Source: Mesorhizobium loti
Lineage (GTDB): Bacteria > Pseudomonadota > Alphaproteobacteria > Rhizobiales > Rhizobiaceae
NCBI RefSeq assembly: GCF_003148495.1
Contig: NZ_QGGH01000001.1
Coordinates: 437,805-501,804, forward strand
Reading direction: 5' to 3'
DNA length: 64,000 bases
Positions 40,263 through 48,098 of this stretch are shown here, in pieces. The notes under the pieces were generated by a model, which saw nothing but the letters and a program-made list of their open reading frames with translations, searched no databases and was not told the origin of the DNA. How positions within the stretch are numbered: position 1 is the stretch's first letter; each line of letters starts with the position of its first letter. The translations under genes and the position numbers were made by a program.

Positions 40263-41225
40263 ATGGCCAATCTTTTGTGGCTCCAGGGTGGAGCATGCTC
40301 CGGCAACACGATGTCGTTTCTCAATGCCGAGGAACCGAGCGCGTGTGATCTGGTTACCGACTTTGGCATTAACGTGCTGTGGCATCCGTCGCTCGGGCTC
40401 GAGCTTGGCGAGAACCTGCAGAAGATGCTGAAGGCGCTGACCGCCGGCACGCTGGCGCTCGATATTTTCGTGTTCGAAGGCACCGTGGTGAATGCCCCCA
40501 ACGGAACAGGCGAATGGAACCGCTTTGCGGGTCGTCCCATGCGCGACTGGGTAAGGGACCTGTGCAAGGTCGCCAATTTTGTCGTCGCCGTCGGCGACTG
40601 CGCGACGTGGGGCGGCATCCCCGCGACCGCGCCAAACCCGTCCGAAAGCGAAGGCCTGCAATTCCTCAAGCGCGGCCATGGCGGCTTCCTCGGCAAGGAT
40701 TTCAAATCCAAGGCCGGCCTGCCAGTGATCAACATTCCAGGGTGTCCGGCTCACCCCGACTGGATCACGCAAATCGTGGTCGCCGTGGCGACCGGCCGTG
40801 GAGGGGATCTCACGCTGGACGAGTTCCAGCGTCCGAAGACCTTTTTTACGTCCTTCACGCAGACCGGCTGCACCCGCAACATGCACTTCGCCTACAAGGT
40901 TTCGGCGACCGAGTTTGGTCAGCGCAAAGGCTGCCTGTTCTACGACCTGGGCTGCCGCGGGCCGATGACGCATTCGCCGTGCAACCGCATTTTGTGGAAC
41001 CGCCAATCGTCCAAGACGCGAGCGGGCATGCCGTGCATGGGCTGCACGGAGCCCGAGTTCCCGTTCTTCGATCTGGCTCCGGGAACTGTGTTCAAGACGC
41101 AGACCGTCATGGGTGTCCCAAAGGACATGCCGAGCGGGGTCGACAAGACCGGTTACATCAAGCTGACGGCCGCGGCCAAGGCTGCTTCGCCGCGCTGGGC
41201 TGAAGAAGACATCTTCGTCGTCTGA
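40263..41225 (+). CDS. hhyS: [NiFe]-hydrogenase small subunit, group 1h type
   Basis: 320 residues. It starts MANLLWLQGGACSGNTMSFL after GGAGGAGAGA; there is no Tat signal, so the enzyme should stay in the cytoplasm. The usual CxGC proximal motif is CSGN, as expected for group 1h enzymes, whose proximal cluster has three Cys and one Asp in the Ralstonia enzyme. Further cluster-binding parts: IPGCPAHPDW, GCTRNMHFAY, GCLFYDLGCRGPMTHSPC and PCMGCTEPEFPFF. It relays electrons from the NiFe site through three FeS clusters. Group 1h enzymes oxidise trace H2 in air. Confidence 0.92.
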   Translation: MANLLWLQGGACSGNTMSFLNAEEPSACDLVTDFGINVLWHPSLGLELGENLQKMLKALTAGTLALDIFVFEGTVVNAPNGTGEWNRFAGRPMRDWVRDLCKVANFVVAVGDCATWGGIPATAPNPSESEGLQFLKRGHGGFLGKDFKSKAGLPVINIPGCPAHPDWITQIVVAVATGRGGDLTLDEFQRPKTFFTSFTQTGCTRNMHFAYKVSATEFGQRKGCLFYDLGCRGPMTHSPCNRILWNRQSSKTRAGMPCMGCTEPEFPFFDLAPGTVFKTQTVMGVPKDMPSGVDKTGYIKLTAAAKAASPRWAEEDIFVV

Positions 41226-41272
41226 AGTCACCGATTGCTAGAATCCAATTTTCCAGGGAGGTCCGGAAGACC

Positions 41273-42871
41273 ATGTCAGCTGCTGTTCAAACACTTGATA
41301 TTTCTCCTGTCGGCCGTGTCGAGGGCGATCTCGACGTGCGCGTCGACATCCAAAATGGCGTTGTCGTCAACGCCTGGACGCAAGCCGAACTGTTCCGCGG
41401 GTTCGAGATTATCCTGCGCGACAAGGATCCGCAGGCGGGGCTGGTCGTCACGCCGCGCGCTTGCGGTATTTGCGGCGCCTCGCACCTGACCTGCGCGGCC
41501 TGGGCGCTCGATACCGCCTGGAAAGCCGAGGTTCCCCGCAACGCCATCCTTGCGCGCAATCTCGGGCAGATCGTCGAAAGCCTGCAGAGCTTGCCAAGAC
41601 ACCATTACGGCCTGTTCATGATCGACTACACGCACAAGAACTATTCGCATTCGAAATACTATGAGGAGGCGGTCAAGCGCTGGTCGCCATACACCGGCAC
41701 CAACTATGAACTTGGCGTGACGATCTCTGGACGACCCGTTGAAATCTATGCCCTGCTGGGGGGCCAGTGGCCGCATTCCAGCTACATGGTGCCTGGCGGC
41801 GTGATGTGTGCGCCCACGCTTACTGACGTAACCCGGGCCTGGTCCATCCTCGAGCATTTCCGCCGCAACTGGATGGAGCCGGTTTGGCTGGGCTGCTCCT
41901 TCGAACGCTACGAGCAAATTCGTTCCTATGACGATTTCATGGCCTGGCTTGACGAGCGCCCCGAGCACGCGAACTCGGATCTGGGCATGTTTTGGCGCAT
42001 GAGCGTGGACGTCGGTGTCGACAAGTATGGCAAAGGTCATGGGAAATACGTTTCGTGGGGCTACTTGCCGCATGAGGACAAGTACAATCGGCCGACGATC
42101 GAAAACCGCAACGCCTCGCTGCTGATGAAAAGCGGTGTCTATGACGGGGCGGCCGATACCCACAAGCTGATGGACCAGGTCCACACTAGAGAGGACGTCT
42201 TGCATGCCTGGTACGACGAGCCGAGCGGAAAGCATCCGTTCGATCGCACGACAAAGGCCGTCGGCAAGAATCCCGTCGAATACGATAATCAATACTCATG
42301 GTCGACCGCGGTGCGCCACGACAATAACGGTCGGCTCGAAGCTGGACCCTTGGCCCGCCAGCTTATCGCAGGTGGTAGCCACGGAGAAAGCTGGCAGCAT
42401 CACGACCCGCTTGTTCTTGACATGTACAAGAAACTTGGCGGGGCCAGTGTCATGCTGCGTCACTTCGCCCGCATGCACGAGGGCGTTAAGCTCTATCGTC
42501 AGGCCGAGCATGCACTGCGCGAGTTTCGCCTCAATGACCCGTGGTACGTCAAGCCGACGGAGAAGGACGGCCGCGGCTGGGGAGCCACCGAAGCCATCCG
42601 CGGTGCGCTTTGTCATTGGATCGAGGTGCAAAACGGCAAGATCAAGAACTACCAGATCATCGCGCCGACCACTTGGAATGTCGGGCCAAGATCGGACGGT
42701 GGCGAGCTTGGCCCGATCGAGCAGGCGCTGATCGGCACGCCGATCGCGGATCCAAGTGATCCCGTCGAGGTCGGCCATGTCTGCCGCTCGTATGATTCCT
42801 GTCTTGTCTGTACCGTGCACGCCCATGATGCCAGCACCGGGACAGAACTCGCACGCTTCCGCACGGCTTGA
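41273..42871 (+). CDS. hhyL: [NiFe]-hydrogenase large subunit, group 1h type
   Basis: 532 residues. L1 motif RACGICGASH (C64, C67) and L2 motif SYDSCLVCTVH (C510, C513, H516) provide the four NiFe ligands. The chain continues 16 residues past H516 (AHDASTGTELARFRTA), a tail of the type removed by the maturation protease. The short spacing and motif form fit group 1h. It forms the catalytic heterodimer with HhyS, 47 bp upstream. A strong hairpin follows the stop. Confidence 0.94.
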   Translation: MSAAVQTLDISPVGRVEGDLDVRVDIQNGVVVNAWTQAELFRGFEIILRDKDPQAGLVVTPRACGICGASHLTCAAWALDTAWKAEVPRNAILARNLGQIVESLQSLPRHHYGLFMIDYTHKNYSHSKYYEEAVKRWSPYTGTNYELGVTISGRPVEIYALLGGQWPHSSYMVPGGVMCAPTLTDVTRAWSILEHFRRNWMEPVWLGCSFERYEQIRSYDDFMAWLDERPEHANSDLGMFWRMSVDVGVDKYGKGHGKYVSWGYLPHEDKYNRPTIENRNASLLMKSGVYDGAADTHKLMDQVHTREDVLHAWYDEPSGKHPFDRTTKAVGKNPVEYDNQYSWSTAVRHDNNGRLEAGPLARQLIAGGSHGESWQHHDPLVLDMYKKLGGASVMLRHFARMHEGVKLYRQAEHALREFRLNDPWYVKPTEKDGRGWGATEAIRGALCHWIEVQNGKIKNYQIIAPTTWNVGPRSDGGELGPIEQALIGTPIADPSDPVEVGHVCRSYDSCLVCTVHAHDASTGTELARFRTA

Positions 42872-42872
42872 T

Positions 42873-42889
42873 TCGACGCGACGCGTCGA
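42873..42889. repeat. Short perfect palindrome after hhyL
   Basis: TCGACGCG-A-CGCGTCGA, 8-base arms around one base, immediately after the hhyL stop. Confidence 0.55.
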
Positions 42890-42903
42890 GCGCGCTCAGC
42901 CTC

Positions 42904-42932
42904 GATCGTCCGGCCGCGCGCCGGACGATCGG
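42904..42932 (+). promoter_or_regulatory. Strong GC hairpin between hhyL and the accessory genes
   Basis: Perfect 12-base arms (CGATCGTCCGGC / GCCGGACGATCG) with a CGCGC loop. There is no T-run, so it is not a classical terminator. It may shield the 3' end of hhySL mRNA or attenuate expression of the accessory genes. Confidence 0.65.
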
Positions 42933-42964
42933 ATCTGCTGCACACGAACCCGGGAGCGCAGGCA

Positions 42965-43279
42965 ATGAATAGCGAGCAACAGCATGCTTTGCTGCGCAAG
43001 ATGGCGCAATTGATGCAAGGCGGGCTAAAGACGCAGACCGAACCTTTTCCCGAAACGGAAAAGGAGTTTGCCGCGATTTTGACCGAACTGCGGCAGTTGA
43101 AGGCCGACGACATCGAGGGCAAGATGGTCATCAGCGGCTTCGTGGATCAACCCTACGGCCCTGACAAGCAGCGCTGCATGGAATGCATGTATTACCTCGT
43201 CCACCGAGAATGGTGCGACCTGCCGGAACTGGCCGTGCCGGTCGATGCCGATTGGTGGTGCAGGCTTTGGCGCATCTAG
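42965..43279 (+). CDS. HiPIP-like four-cysteine protein, copy 1
   Basis: 104 residues. The C-terminus reads CMECMYYLVHREWCDLPELA then VPVDADWWCRLWRI, i.e. C-x2-C-x9-C-x14-C ending WCxxW. This closely recalls the cluster-binding end of high-potential iron-sulfur proteins, though no signal peptide is present. It could be a soluble electron carrier accepting from HhyS. The N-terminal half is helical and charged. Its neighbour at 43321 is a paralogue. HiPIP assignment is my pattern match. Confidence 0.7.
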   Translation: MNSEQQHALLRKMAQLMQGGLKTQTEPFPETEKEFAAILTELRQLKADDIEGKMVISGFVDQPYGPDKQRCMECMYYLVHREWCDLPELAVPVDADWWCRLWRI

Positions 43280-43320
43280 GCCCTTGCAACGACGTTGGGC
43301 CCGCGCGGTAGGAGGAGCCG

Positions 43321-43641
43321 GTGGCGAACGAAACCAACGACGAGAATGTGGCGGGCCAAATCCGCTCTTTGCTTGCTGGCGGCTTGAAGACCGAAGTTTT
43401 TCCACGTGCCGACGACCAGGACAGCGTGGCCGAAATCCTTGGCCGTTTGCGCGAGGCTGGCGGCGACATTTCGGCTGGACTGGTGATTGCGGGCTTCACC
43501 CTCCAGCCCGTGGAGCACGGCGGCATCGAGCAGGCCTGCGAGACCTGCATGTACTATCTGGTCCACCGGCGCTTCTGCGAGCTTCCCGAACTCGCCGTTC
43601 CCGTTGAACCGCAGTGGTCCTGCCGTCTCTGGCGCATATGA
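43321..43641 (+). CDS. HiPIP-like four-cysteine protein, copy 2
   Basis: 106 residues, GTG start after TAGGAGGAG. The C-terminus CETCMYYLVHRRFCELPELA then VPVEPQWSCRLWRI repeats the pattern of the upstream gene with identical cysteine spacing, and both share GGLKT near residue 20-23 and an I-x-x-L-R/G pattern. Tandem duplication within the operon is clear; the halves before the Cys cluster have diverged more. Perhaps the two carry electrons in series or to different acceptors. Confidence 0.7.
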   Translation: MANETNDENVAGQIRSLLAGGLKTEVFPRADDQDSVAEILGRLREAGGDISAGLVIAGFTLQPVEHGGIEQACETCMYYLVHRRFCELPELAVPVEPQWSCRLWRI

Positions 43642-43651
43642 GTGCACTTCT

Positions 43652-44128
43652 ATGATCATCGTCATCGGCTGCGGAAATCTGAACCGGCAAGACGATGGGG
43701 TGGGCATAGAGGTCATACGCGCGTTGCGGCACCGCAACCTCGAAGGACCGGATGTCAAATTGCTGGACGCCGGTACGGACGGCATGTCGGTCATGTTTGC
43801 CGCGCGCGGTTGCACGTCCTTGATCGTGGTCGATGCGTCAAAAACCGGGGTAACGCCAGGCGCCATTCACGAGGTGCCTGGCACTGTCCTTGAACGCCCC
43901 TATGTCCCCGGTCTCAACCTTCATGATTTCCGCTGGGACGCGGCCCTTTATGCCGGACGGCAGATTTTCCGCGAGGAGTTTCCCACCGACGTGACGGTCT
44001 TTTTGATAGAGGCGGCCGAACTTGGCTTCGGCATAGGGTTGTCGCACGATGTCGCTGCATCGGCTGAGCAGGTTTCACGGCGTATCGAGGTGCTCATCGG
44101 CGCAATGTTGGCCAACGTGCCCGCATGA
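43652..44128 (+). CDS. hupD: Hydrogenase maturation protease (HupD/HyaD family)
   Basis: 158 residues. Begins MIIVIGCGNLNRQDDGVGIE, with the Ni-sensing Glu/Asp positions in RQDDGVG and LIVVDASKTG, and His in LNLHDFRWD. It cleaves the C-terminal tail of the large subunit after Ni insertion, matching the 16-residue tail of HhyL. In the place of the usual GNxLxxDDG it has GNLNRQDDG, as in group 1h proteases. ATG 43652 is 10 bp after the preceding stop; the longer frame overlaps that gene. Confidence 0.88.
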   Translation: MIIVIGCGNLNRQDDGVGIEVIRALRHRNLEGPDVKLLDAGTDGMSVMFAARGCTSLIVVDASKTGVTPGAIHEVPGTVLERPYVPGLNLHDFRWDAALYAGRQIFREEFPTDVTVFLIEAAELGFGIGLSHDVAASAEQVSRRIEVLIGAMLANVPA

Positions 44129-44445
44129 ACGCACCCCCCGCCAGTGTCCAGATCAGGCGCGGCGGGCTCTATCTGTCTTCGGCAACATGCGACCGATATT
44201 TCGCCGGCCTGGAGAGCGTCATTCTGCTGCGGCGCGACGACGACCTGGTGATCCTGCCGGTTCGTCACGCCGCATCTGGCGGCTATCTGCTGAAGCATCG
44301 CAACGGTGCAGGGGACCGCGTGGTCTTTGCGCCGGATTTCTTCCGGGAGCATGGGATTGATGATGAAACGGTGCGCGAATTTTTCGCGCAGTGGGACTCG
44401 GAGCAGGCCGCACTCGTAGCCAAAAATATGTTTTGTGTAAACTAG
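44125..44445 (+). CDS. Conserved hypothetical protein of the hydrogenase operon
   Basis: 106 residues, ATGA overlap with hupD. Sequence includes IRRGGLYLSSATCDRYFAGL, DDDLVILPVRHAASGGYLLK and FFREHGIDDETVREFFAQWD. Mixed alpha/beta, no membrane segment, no metal motif. The overlap with the protease suggests a maturation or assembly role, but no family is recognised. Confidence 0.7.
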   Translation: MNAPPASVQIRRGGLYLSSATCDRYFAGLESVILLRRDDDLVILPVRHAASGGYLLKHRNGAGDRVVFAPDFFREHGIDDETVREFFAQWDSEQAALVAKNMFCVN

Positions 44446-44446
44446 G

Positions 44447-44460
44447 TTACCAGTTGGTAA
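44447..44460. repeat. Small inverted repeat before the TPR gene
   Basis: TTACC-AGTT-GGTAA in the 84-99 bp gap following the conserved hypothetical gene, an AT-richer gap than others in the operon. It may be a regulator site or an internal promoter element. Confidence 0.35.
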
Positions 44461-44544
44461 TTTAAGTAGACAGCTTTGGAAAACTAGGCTAGCTTTTTGC
44501 CAAGATAATAAGCTGCGCCAAAAGCAGCCGTGGAGGAAGCCCAG

Positions 44545-45567
44545 TTGCAGAGCACTCGCGCCGAAGATGAGGTGCGCGCAGCAATTGCTGCGGCAGAAGA
44601 CGAATCGGCGAGCCCCGCCGAGCGGGCCGAGATGCTCATGGAAATCGCCATGGGACTCCAGCAGCGCCCCAAGAGCGCTGAGCAGATCCTGGCAGCAGTC
44701 GACCTCTACGATCGCGCGCTCAGTGTCTGCCCGCAGGATGAACGCCTGCTCGCGGCCCGTATCTTTGCCCGCAAGGGCACGGCTCTTTTGATCCTTCCCG
44801 ACGAAGGAACGGCAGCGTTGCAACAAGCGCGCGCCGCCTTCGAGGCCGCCATGCCATCCCTGGTCGATTTCGGTCGGCCAGAAGAACTGGCAGAGGCGGA
44901 AATGAACCTTGGTCTGGCGATCCAGAATCTGGCCGGCCAGCACAAGGCCCGCATCACCGACGCGATTTCGGCCTATCAGCGGGCGCTGCGCACGTTCGAC
45001 AAGGCACACTTCCCAAAGGAATTCGCCATCCTGCAGAACAATCTGGCGACGGCGTTTCTCTCCATTCCGTTCACCGATGCCAGATCCAAGATGCGGGAGG
45101 CGCTGGCCGTGCAAGCCTTCGAAGAAGGGTTGAAGATCGTCAATCTGATCGATCATCCCACCGAATACGCTATGTTGCAGAACAACCTCGGCAATGCCCT
45201 GCAATACGCGTCCTCAAGCCATACGCTGGAGAACAACCTGCGCGCGCTCGACGCCTATGACGAAGCTCTGAAGGTTCGTCTGCGGGCCACCATGCCGCTC
45301 GAATATGCCAACACGGTCGCCAACAAGGCGAATTGCCTGTGGAATCTTCCCGACGACCCGGAACGGCCGGAGAACGGCAACCGCGCCAATGTGCGCGCGG
45401 CTCGGGAGTATTATCGCGAGAGCCGGGAGATTTTCAGCGCCAGCGGGCAGGCCGAGAAGGCCCGCACCGTTGCCGAGGCCCTCGAGCAGATCGAACGTGA
45501 ACTGCTCTCGGCAGCCCCTGGCGATAGCGATCAACAAGGTGGCGGGGAACACCGACATCTCAACTGA
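44545..45567 (+). CDS. TPR-like helical repeat protein
   Basis: About 340 residues. Repeating helix pairs are visible: AVDLYDRALSVCPQDERLLA, AEAEMNLGLAIQNLAGQHKA, AISAYQRALRTFDKAHFPKE, AILQNNLATAFLSIPF, YAMLQNNLGNALQYAS. No membrane segment or signal. It likely serves as a scaffold for protein contacts during hydrogenase assembly or electron-transfer complex formation. The start is TTG 44545, preceded by GGAGGA at 7 bases; an in-frame GTG at 44530 lacks a ribosome-binding site. Confidence 0.78.
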   Translation: MQSTRAEDEVRAAIAAAEDESASPAERAEMLMEIAMGLQQRPKSAEQILAAVDLYDRALSVCPQDERLLAARIFARKGTALLILPDEGTAALQQARAAFEAAMPSLVDFGRPEELAEAEMNLGLAIQNLAGQHKARITDAISAYQRALRTFDKAHFPKEFAILQNNLATAFLSIPFTDARSKMREALAVQAFEEGLKIVNLIDHPTEYAMLQNNLGNALQYASSSHTLENNLRALDAYDEALKVRLRATMPLEYANTVANKANCLWNLPDDPERPENGNRANVRAAREYYRESREIFSASGQAEKARTVAEALEQIERELLSAAPGDSDQQGGGEHRHLN

Positions 45568-45590
45568 ACCGAACTCAAGGAGACTATGAC

Positions 45591-45803
45591 GTGGCAGGAG
45601 TTGAACTGACGGCAGCTGGCGCGCTGGTTGCGCTCATCATCGGACTGGTCTGCTCCGGCATCGGCGGAGCGATCGGCGGTATCGCGATTGGCGGAAAATC
45701 ATTGGGCAACGAACTTGCCGCCATGATGGGCAGTTTTTACGGACCGATCGCTGGCGTGCCGGGACTGGTCGCCGGACTGATAATTCTGGCGCTGATCGGC
45801 TGA
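45591..45803 (+). CDS. Small Gly-rich membrane protein
   Basis: 70 residues, GTG start after AAGGAG. Two hydrophobic segments (ALVALIIGLVCSGIGGAIGG, and AGVPGLVAGLIILALIG) separated by a short polar loop. The gene follows the TPR gene by 23 bp in the hydrogenase operon. It could anchor the otherwise soluble complex to the membrane or form part of a quinone-access path. No family recognised. Confidence 0.68.
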   Translation: MAGVELTAAGALVALIIGLVCSGIGGAIGGIAIGGKSLGNELAAMMGSFYGPIAGVPGLVAGLIILALIG

Positions 45804-45812
45804 GGGGCAATC

Positions 45813-46037
45813 ATGTTGGAAATGGCAAAAAGCTCGATCACGCTCTTCTTTCGGGGAAAGCTCTTCTCCGAACCCGGCAAAGTCTATCGCCAGACAGCGA
45901 TAGGCGCGACTATCACCGCCCTGCTTGTCATTGCCCTTGCCAAGGCCGGCCTGCCGTTGGCGGCCGCAGCGGCACTTGCCTGCCTCATTGGCGGTGGACT
46001 GCAGCCGTACCTGTTCAAGAACCTCAAGTACCGTTGA
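45813..46037 (+). CDS. Small membrane protein with amphipathic N-terminus
   Basis: 74 residues. A charged/aromatic N-terminus (ITLFFRGKLFSEPGKVYRQ) precedes about two membrane segments (AIGATITALLVIALAKAG; LAAAAALACLIGGGLQPYLF). It starts 9 bp after the previous small membrane gene and 1 bp separates its stop from the next ATG. Probably forms a pair with the previous protein. Function unknown. Confidence 0.68.
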   Translation: MLEMAKSSITLFFRGKLFSEPGKVYRQTAIGATITALLVIALAKAGLPLAAAAALACLIGGGLQPYLFKNLKYR

Positions 46038-46038
46038 T

Positions 46039-46911
46039 ATGAACGCCATCGATCAGATCCCGACCAAACGCGAGGATCTCGCCGGTCTTGCCGGCGACAT
46101 CGAGCGTGTCGAGGCGATCTTTTCGAGCTGGGACGAGACGCAGCGCAACGCGGTCGAGGCCTACCGTCGCGCCATAGAGGACCTGCATGGGGAGGCGTTG
46201 CGACGCCTGGTGCGGGCGTTGAAAGATGAACCGGCCGCGCTCACGGCGATGAAGCAGGCGGTTACCGACGAGGTCGTCTATGCGGTGCTGCGCCGTCACA
46301 ACATCCTCAAGCCCAGCCTCAGTGAGCGGGTAGAGGCGGCGCTGGACGGCGTGCGCCCGATGCTTGCCTCGCATGGCGGCAATGTCGAGTTGGTCAACGT
46401 CAGGCCGCCGGCGATCGAGGTGCGGTTCGTCGGCGCATGCGACGGCTGTCCGGCCTCCGCTCTCACTTTCCATGCAGGCGTAAAGAAAGCAGTCGAGGAA
46501 GCCTGTCCCGAGATCACCGATATCGTTCAGATCAAGGGCATGAGCAACGCTGCCGACAATGATAGTGTCCGCTTCGTCAGTCCGTTCGCGCTCGGCGCCG
46601 TCGGCGGCTGGCATTTGGTGTGCCGCCTCGATGAGATCCCGCAGGGCGGCATCAGTGCCGTCGTGGTCGGTGGGCAAAATGTGATCCTGTCGCGTCAGGA
46701 GGGGGTCGTTTCCTGCTTCCAGAATGCCTGTGCGCACCTTGGCATGGAGCTCGACGGCGGTAGCATCGATGAAGGCATCATCACCTGTCCATATCATGGC
46801 TTCCGGTATGATCTTTCCAGCGGCGAGTGCCTGACCGCGCCCGAAGTGGCACTTCAGTCGCATGCCGTGCGCGTCATCGGCAATCGGGTCGAGGTGAGGC
46901 TGTCGTCATGA
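46039..46911 (+). CDS. NifU-domain / Rieske ferredoxin fusion protein
   Basis: 290 residues. Helical N-terminus (1-90); NifU-like domain about 100-170 (LASHGGNVELVNVRPPAIEV with CDGCPAS); Rieske domain about 185-285 with CAHLGMELDGG and CPYHGFRYDL providing the Cys-His pairs. The fusion could bind both a scaffold-type 4Fe-4S and a 2Fe-2S Rieske centre. It is a candidate electron acceptor from HhyS or a cluster-assembly helper. Rieske-type partners are known from actinobacterial group 1h loci; the fused NifU part is more notable. ATG 46039; stop overlaps the next ATG. Confidence 0.87.
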   Translation: MNAIDQIPTKREDLAGLAGDIERVEAIFSSWDETQRNAVEAYRRAIEDLHGEALRRLVRALKDEPAALTAMKQAVTDEVVYAVLRRHNILKPSLSERVEAALDGVRPMLASHGGNVELVNVRPPAIEVRFVGACDGCPASALTFHAGVKKAVEEACPEITDIVQIKGMSNAADNDSVRFVSPFALGAVGGWHLVCRLDEIPQGGISAVVVGGQNVILSRQEGVVSCFQNACAHLGMELDGGSIDEGIITCPYHGFRYDLSSGECLTAPEVALQSHAVRVIGNRVEVRLSS

Positions 46912-48098
46912 TGCGCATCTCCCTGGCGCCCGATTACCGCCGTCCTCTCCCGGGCAGCGTCACACAACAGCTGCTCGATCCGCGCGGTGCGCGAACTGTT
47001 CTCGGTGACCAGATCGCTGCCAACGGAGTTCCAGATCCCATCAGGCCTCAACCGAATTCGCTGTTTGGGCCGCGTGGCGTCTGCTTCGCACCGCACGGTG
47101 GACCGTTCTTCGTTGCCGATACCGGCCATCATCGCCTGATGATCTGGAACAAGGTGCCGCAAGCAGACAATGCCGACGCGGACCTGCTGATCGGCCAGCC
47201 TGATTTTTACTCCGAAGGTCGCAACGCGCATGGGCCGGTTGGTCCCGCCACGTTGAACATGCCGACGGGACTGTCGAGCGATGGCAAGGTGCTCGCCATT
47301 GCCGACGCATGGAACCACCGTGTGCTGATCTGGCGCACACTGCCCGAGCATTCGAACCAGCCGGCGGACCTGGTGCTCGGGCAGGCGGATTTTTCCAGCG
47401 GCGCCGCCAACCGTGGCGCGGCAACTGCCGCGGCCGATACGCTGAACTGGTGCTATGGGGTCACAATCGCCGATGGCAGGGTGTTTGTTGCCGACACCGG
47501 AAACCGTCGGGTGCTGGTCTGGAACTCCATGCCGCGGCGTAACGGCCAGCCTGCCGATCTGGTGCTCGGCCAGGTTGATGCAACCACCCGCGATGACAAT
47601 GCCTCCGGGGTTGGCGGCGCTGTCGGCATGCGCTGGCCGCATAGCGTGGCTGTCGAAAACAACAAGATTCTGGTGGCGGACGCCGGCAACAACCGCATCA
47701 TGGTCTGGAATTCCATGCCCAATGCCGATGGCGCGCCCTGCAGCTTCGTGCTGGGTCAATCCGGCTTCGACGGCAATGACCACAACAGGGCCTCCTATCA
47801 TCCAAACAATCGTGCACTCAACATGCCCTATGGCATGGCCGTACACGACGGCACCCTCGTGTGCGCCGACACCGCCAATTCCCGGTTGATCGGCTACCCG
47901 CTCGACGATCTCCGCATGGATGCTGCTGCTTGCGGTCTCGCCGCCCAGTCCGGATTTGCCGACAAGGGCGACAATCGCTGGCGCTTTGCCACCCGCGACA
48001 GCGTCTGCTGGCCGTTCGCATTGGCCGCGTCGGGGAAAACGTTGGCGATCGCCGATACGGGCAACAATCGCGTCCTGTTGTGGGAGGCGGTGTCATGA
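46908..48098 (+). CDS. NHL-repeat beta-propeller protein of the hydrogenase operon
   Basis: 396 residues with about six repeats of the form IADxGNxRVLxW: FFVADTGHHRLMIWN, LAIADAWNHRVLIWR, VFVADTGNRRVLVWN, ILVADAGNNRIMVWN, LVCADTANSRLIGY, LAIADTGNNRVLLWE. No signal peptide. NHL proteins accompany many group 1h hydrogenases; the role is unknown, probably a binding scaffold. ATGA overlaps on both sides couple it to the Rieske gene and hypF. Confidence 0.88.
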   Translation: MMRISLAPDYRRPLPGSVTQQLLDPRGARTVLGDQIAANGVPDPIRPQPNSLFGPRGVCFAPHGGPFFVADTGHHRLMIWNKVPQADNADADLLIGQPDFYSEGRNAHGPVGPATLNMPTGLSSDGKVLAIADAWNHRVLIWRTLPEHSNQPADLVLGQADFSSGAANRGAATAAADTLNWCYGVTIADGRVFVADTGNRRVLVWNSMPRRNGQPADLVLGQVDATTRDDNASGVGGAVGMRWPHSVAVENNKILVADAGNNRIMVWNSMPNADGAPCSFVLGQSGFDGNDHNRASYHPNNRALNMPYGMAVHDGTLVCADTANSRLIGYPLDDLRMDAAACGLAAQSGFADKGDNRWRFATRDSVCWPFALAASGKTLAIADTGNNRVLLWEAVS

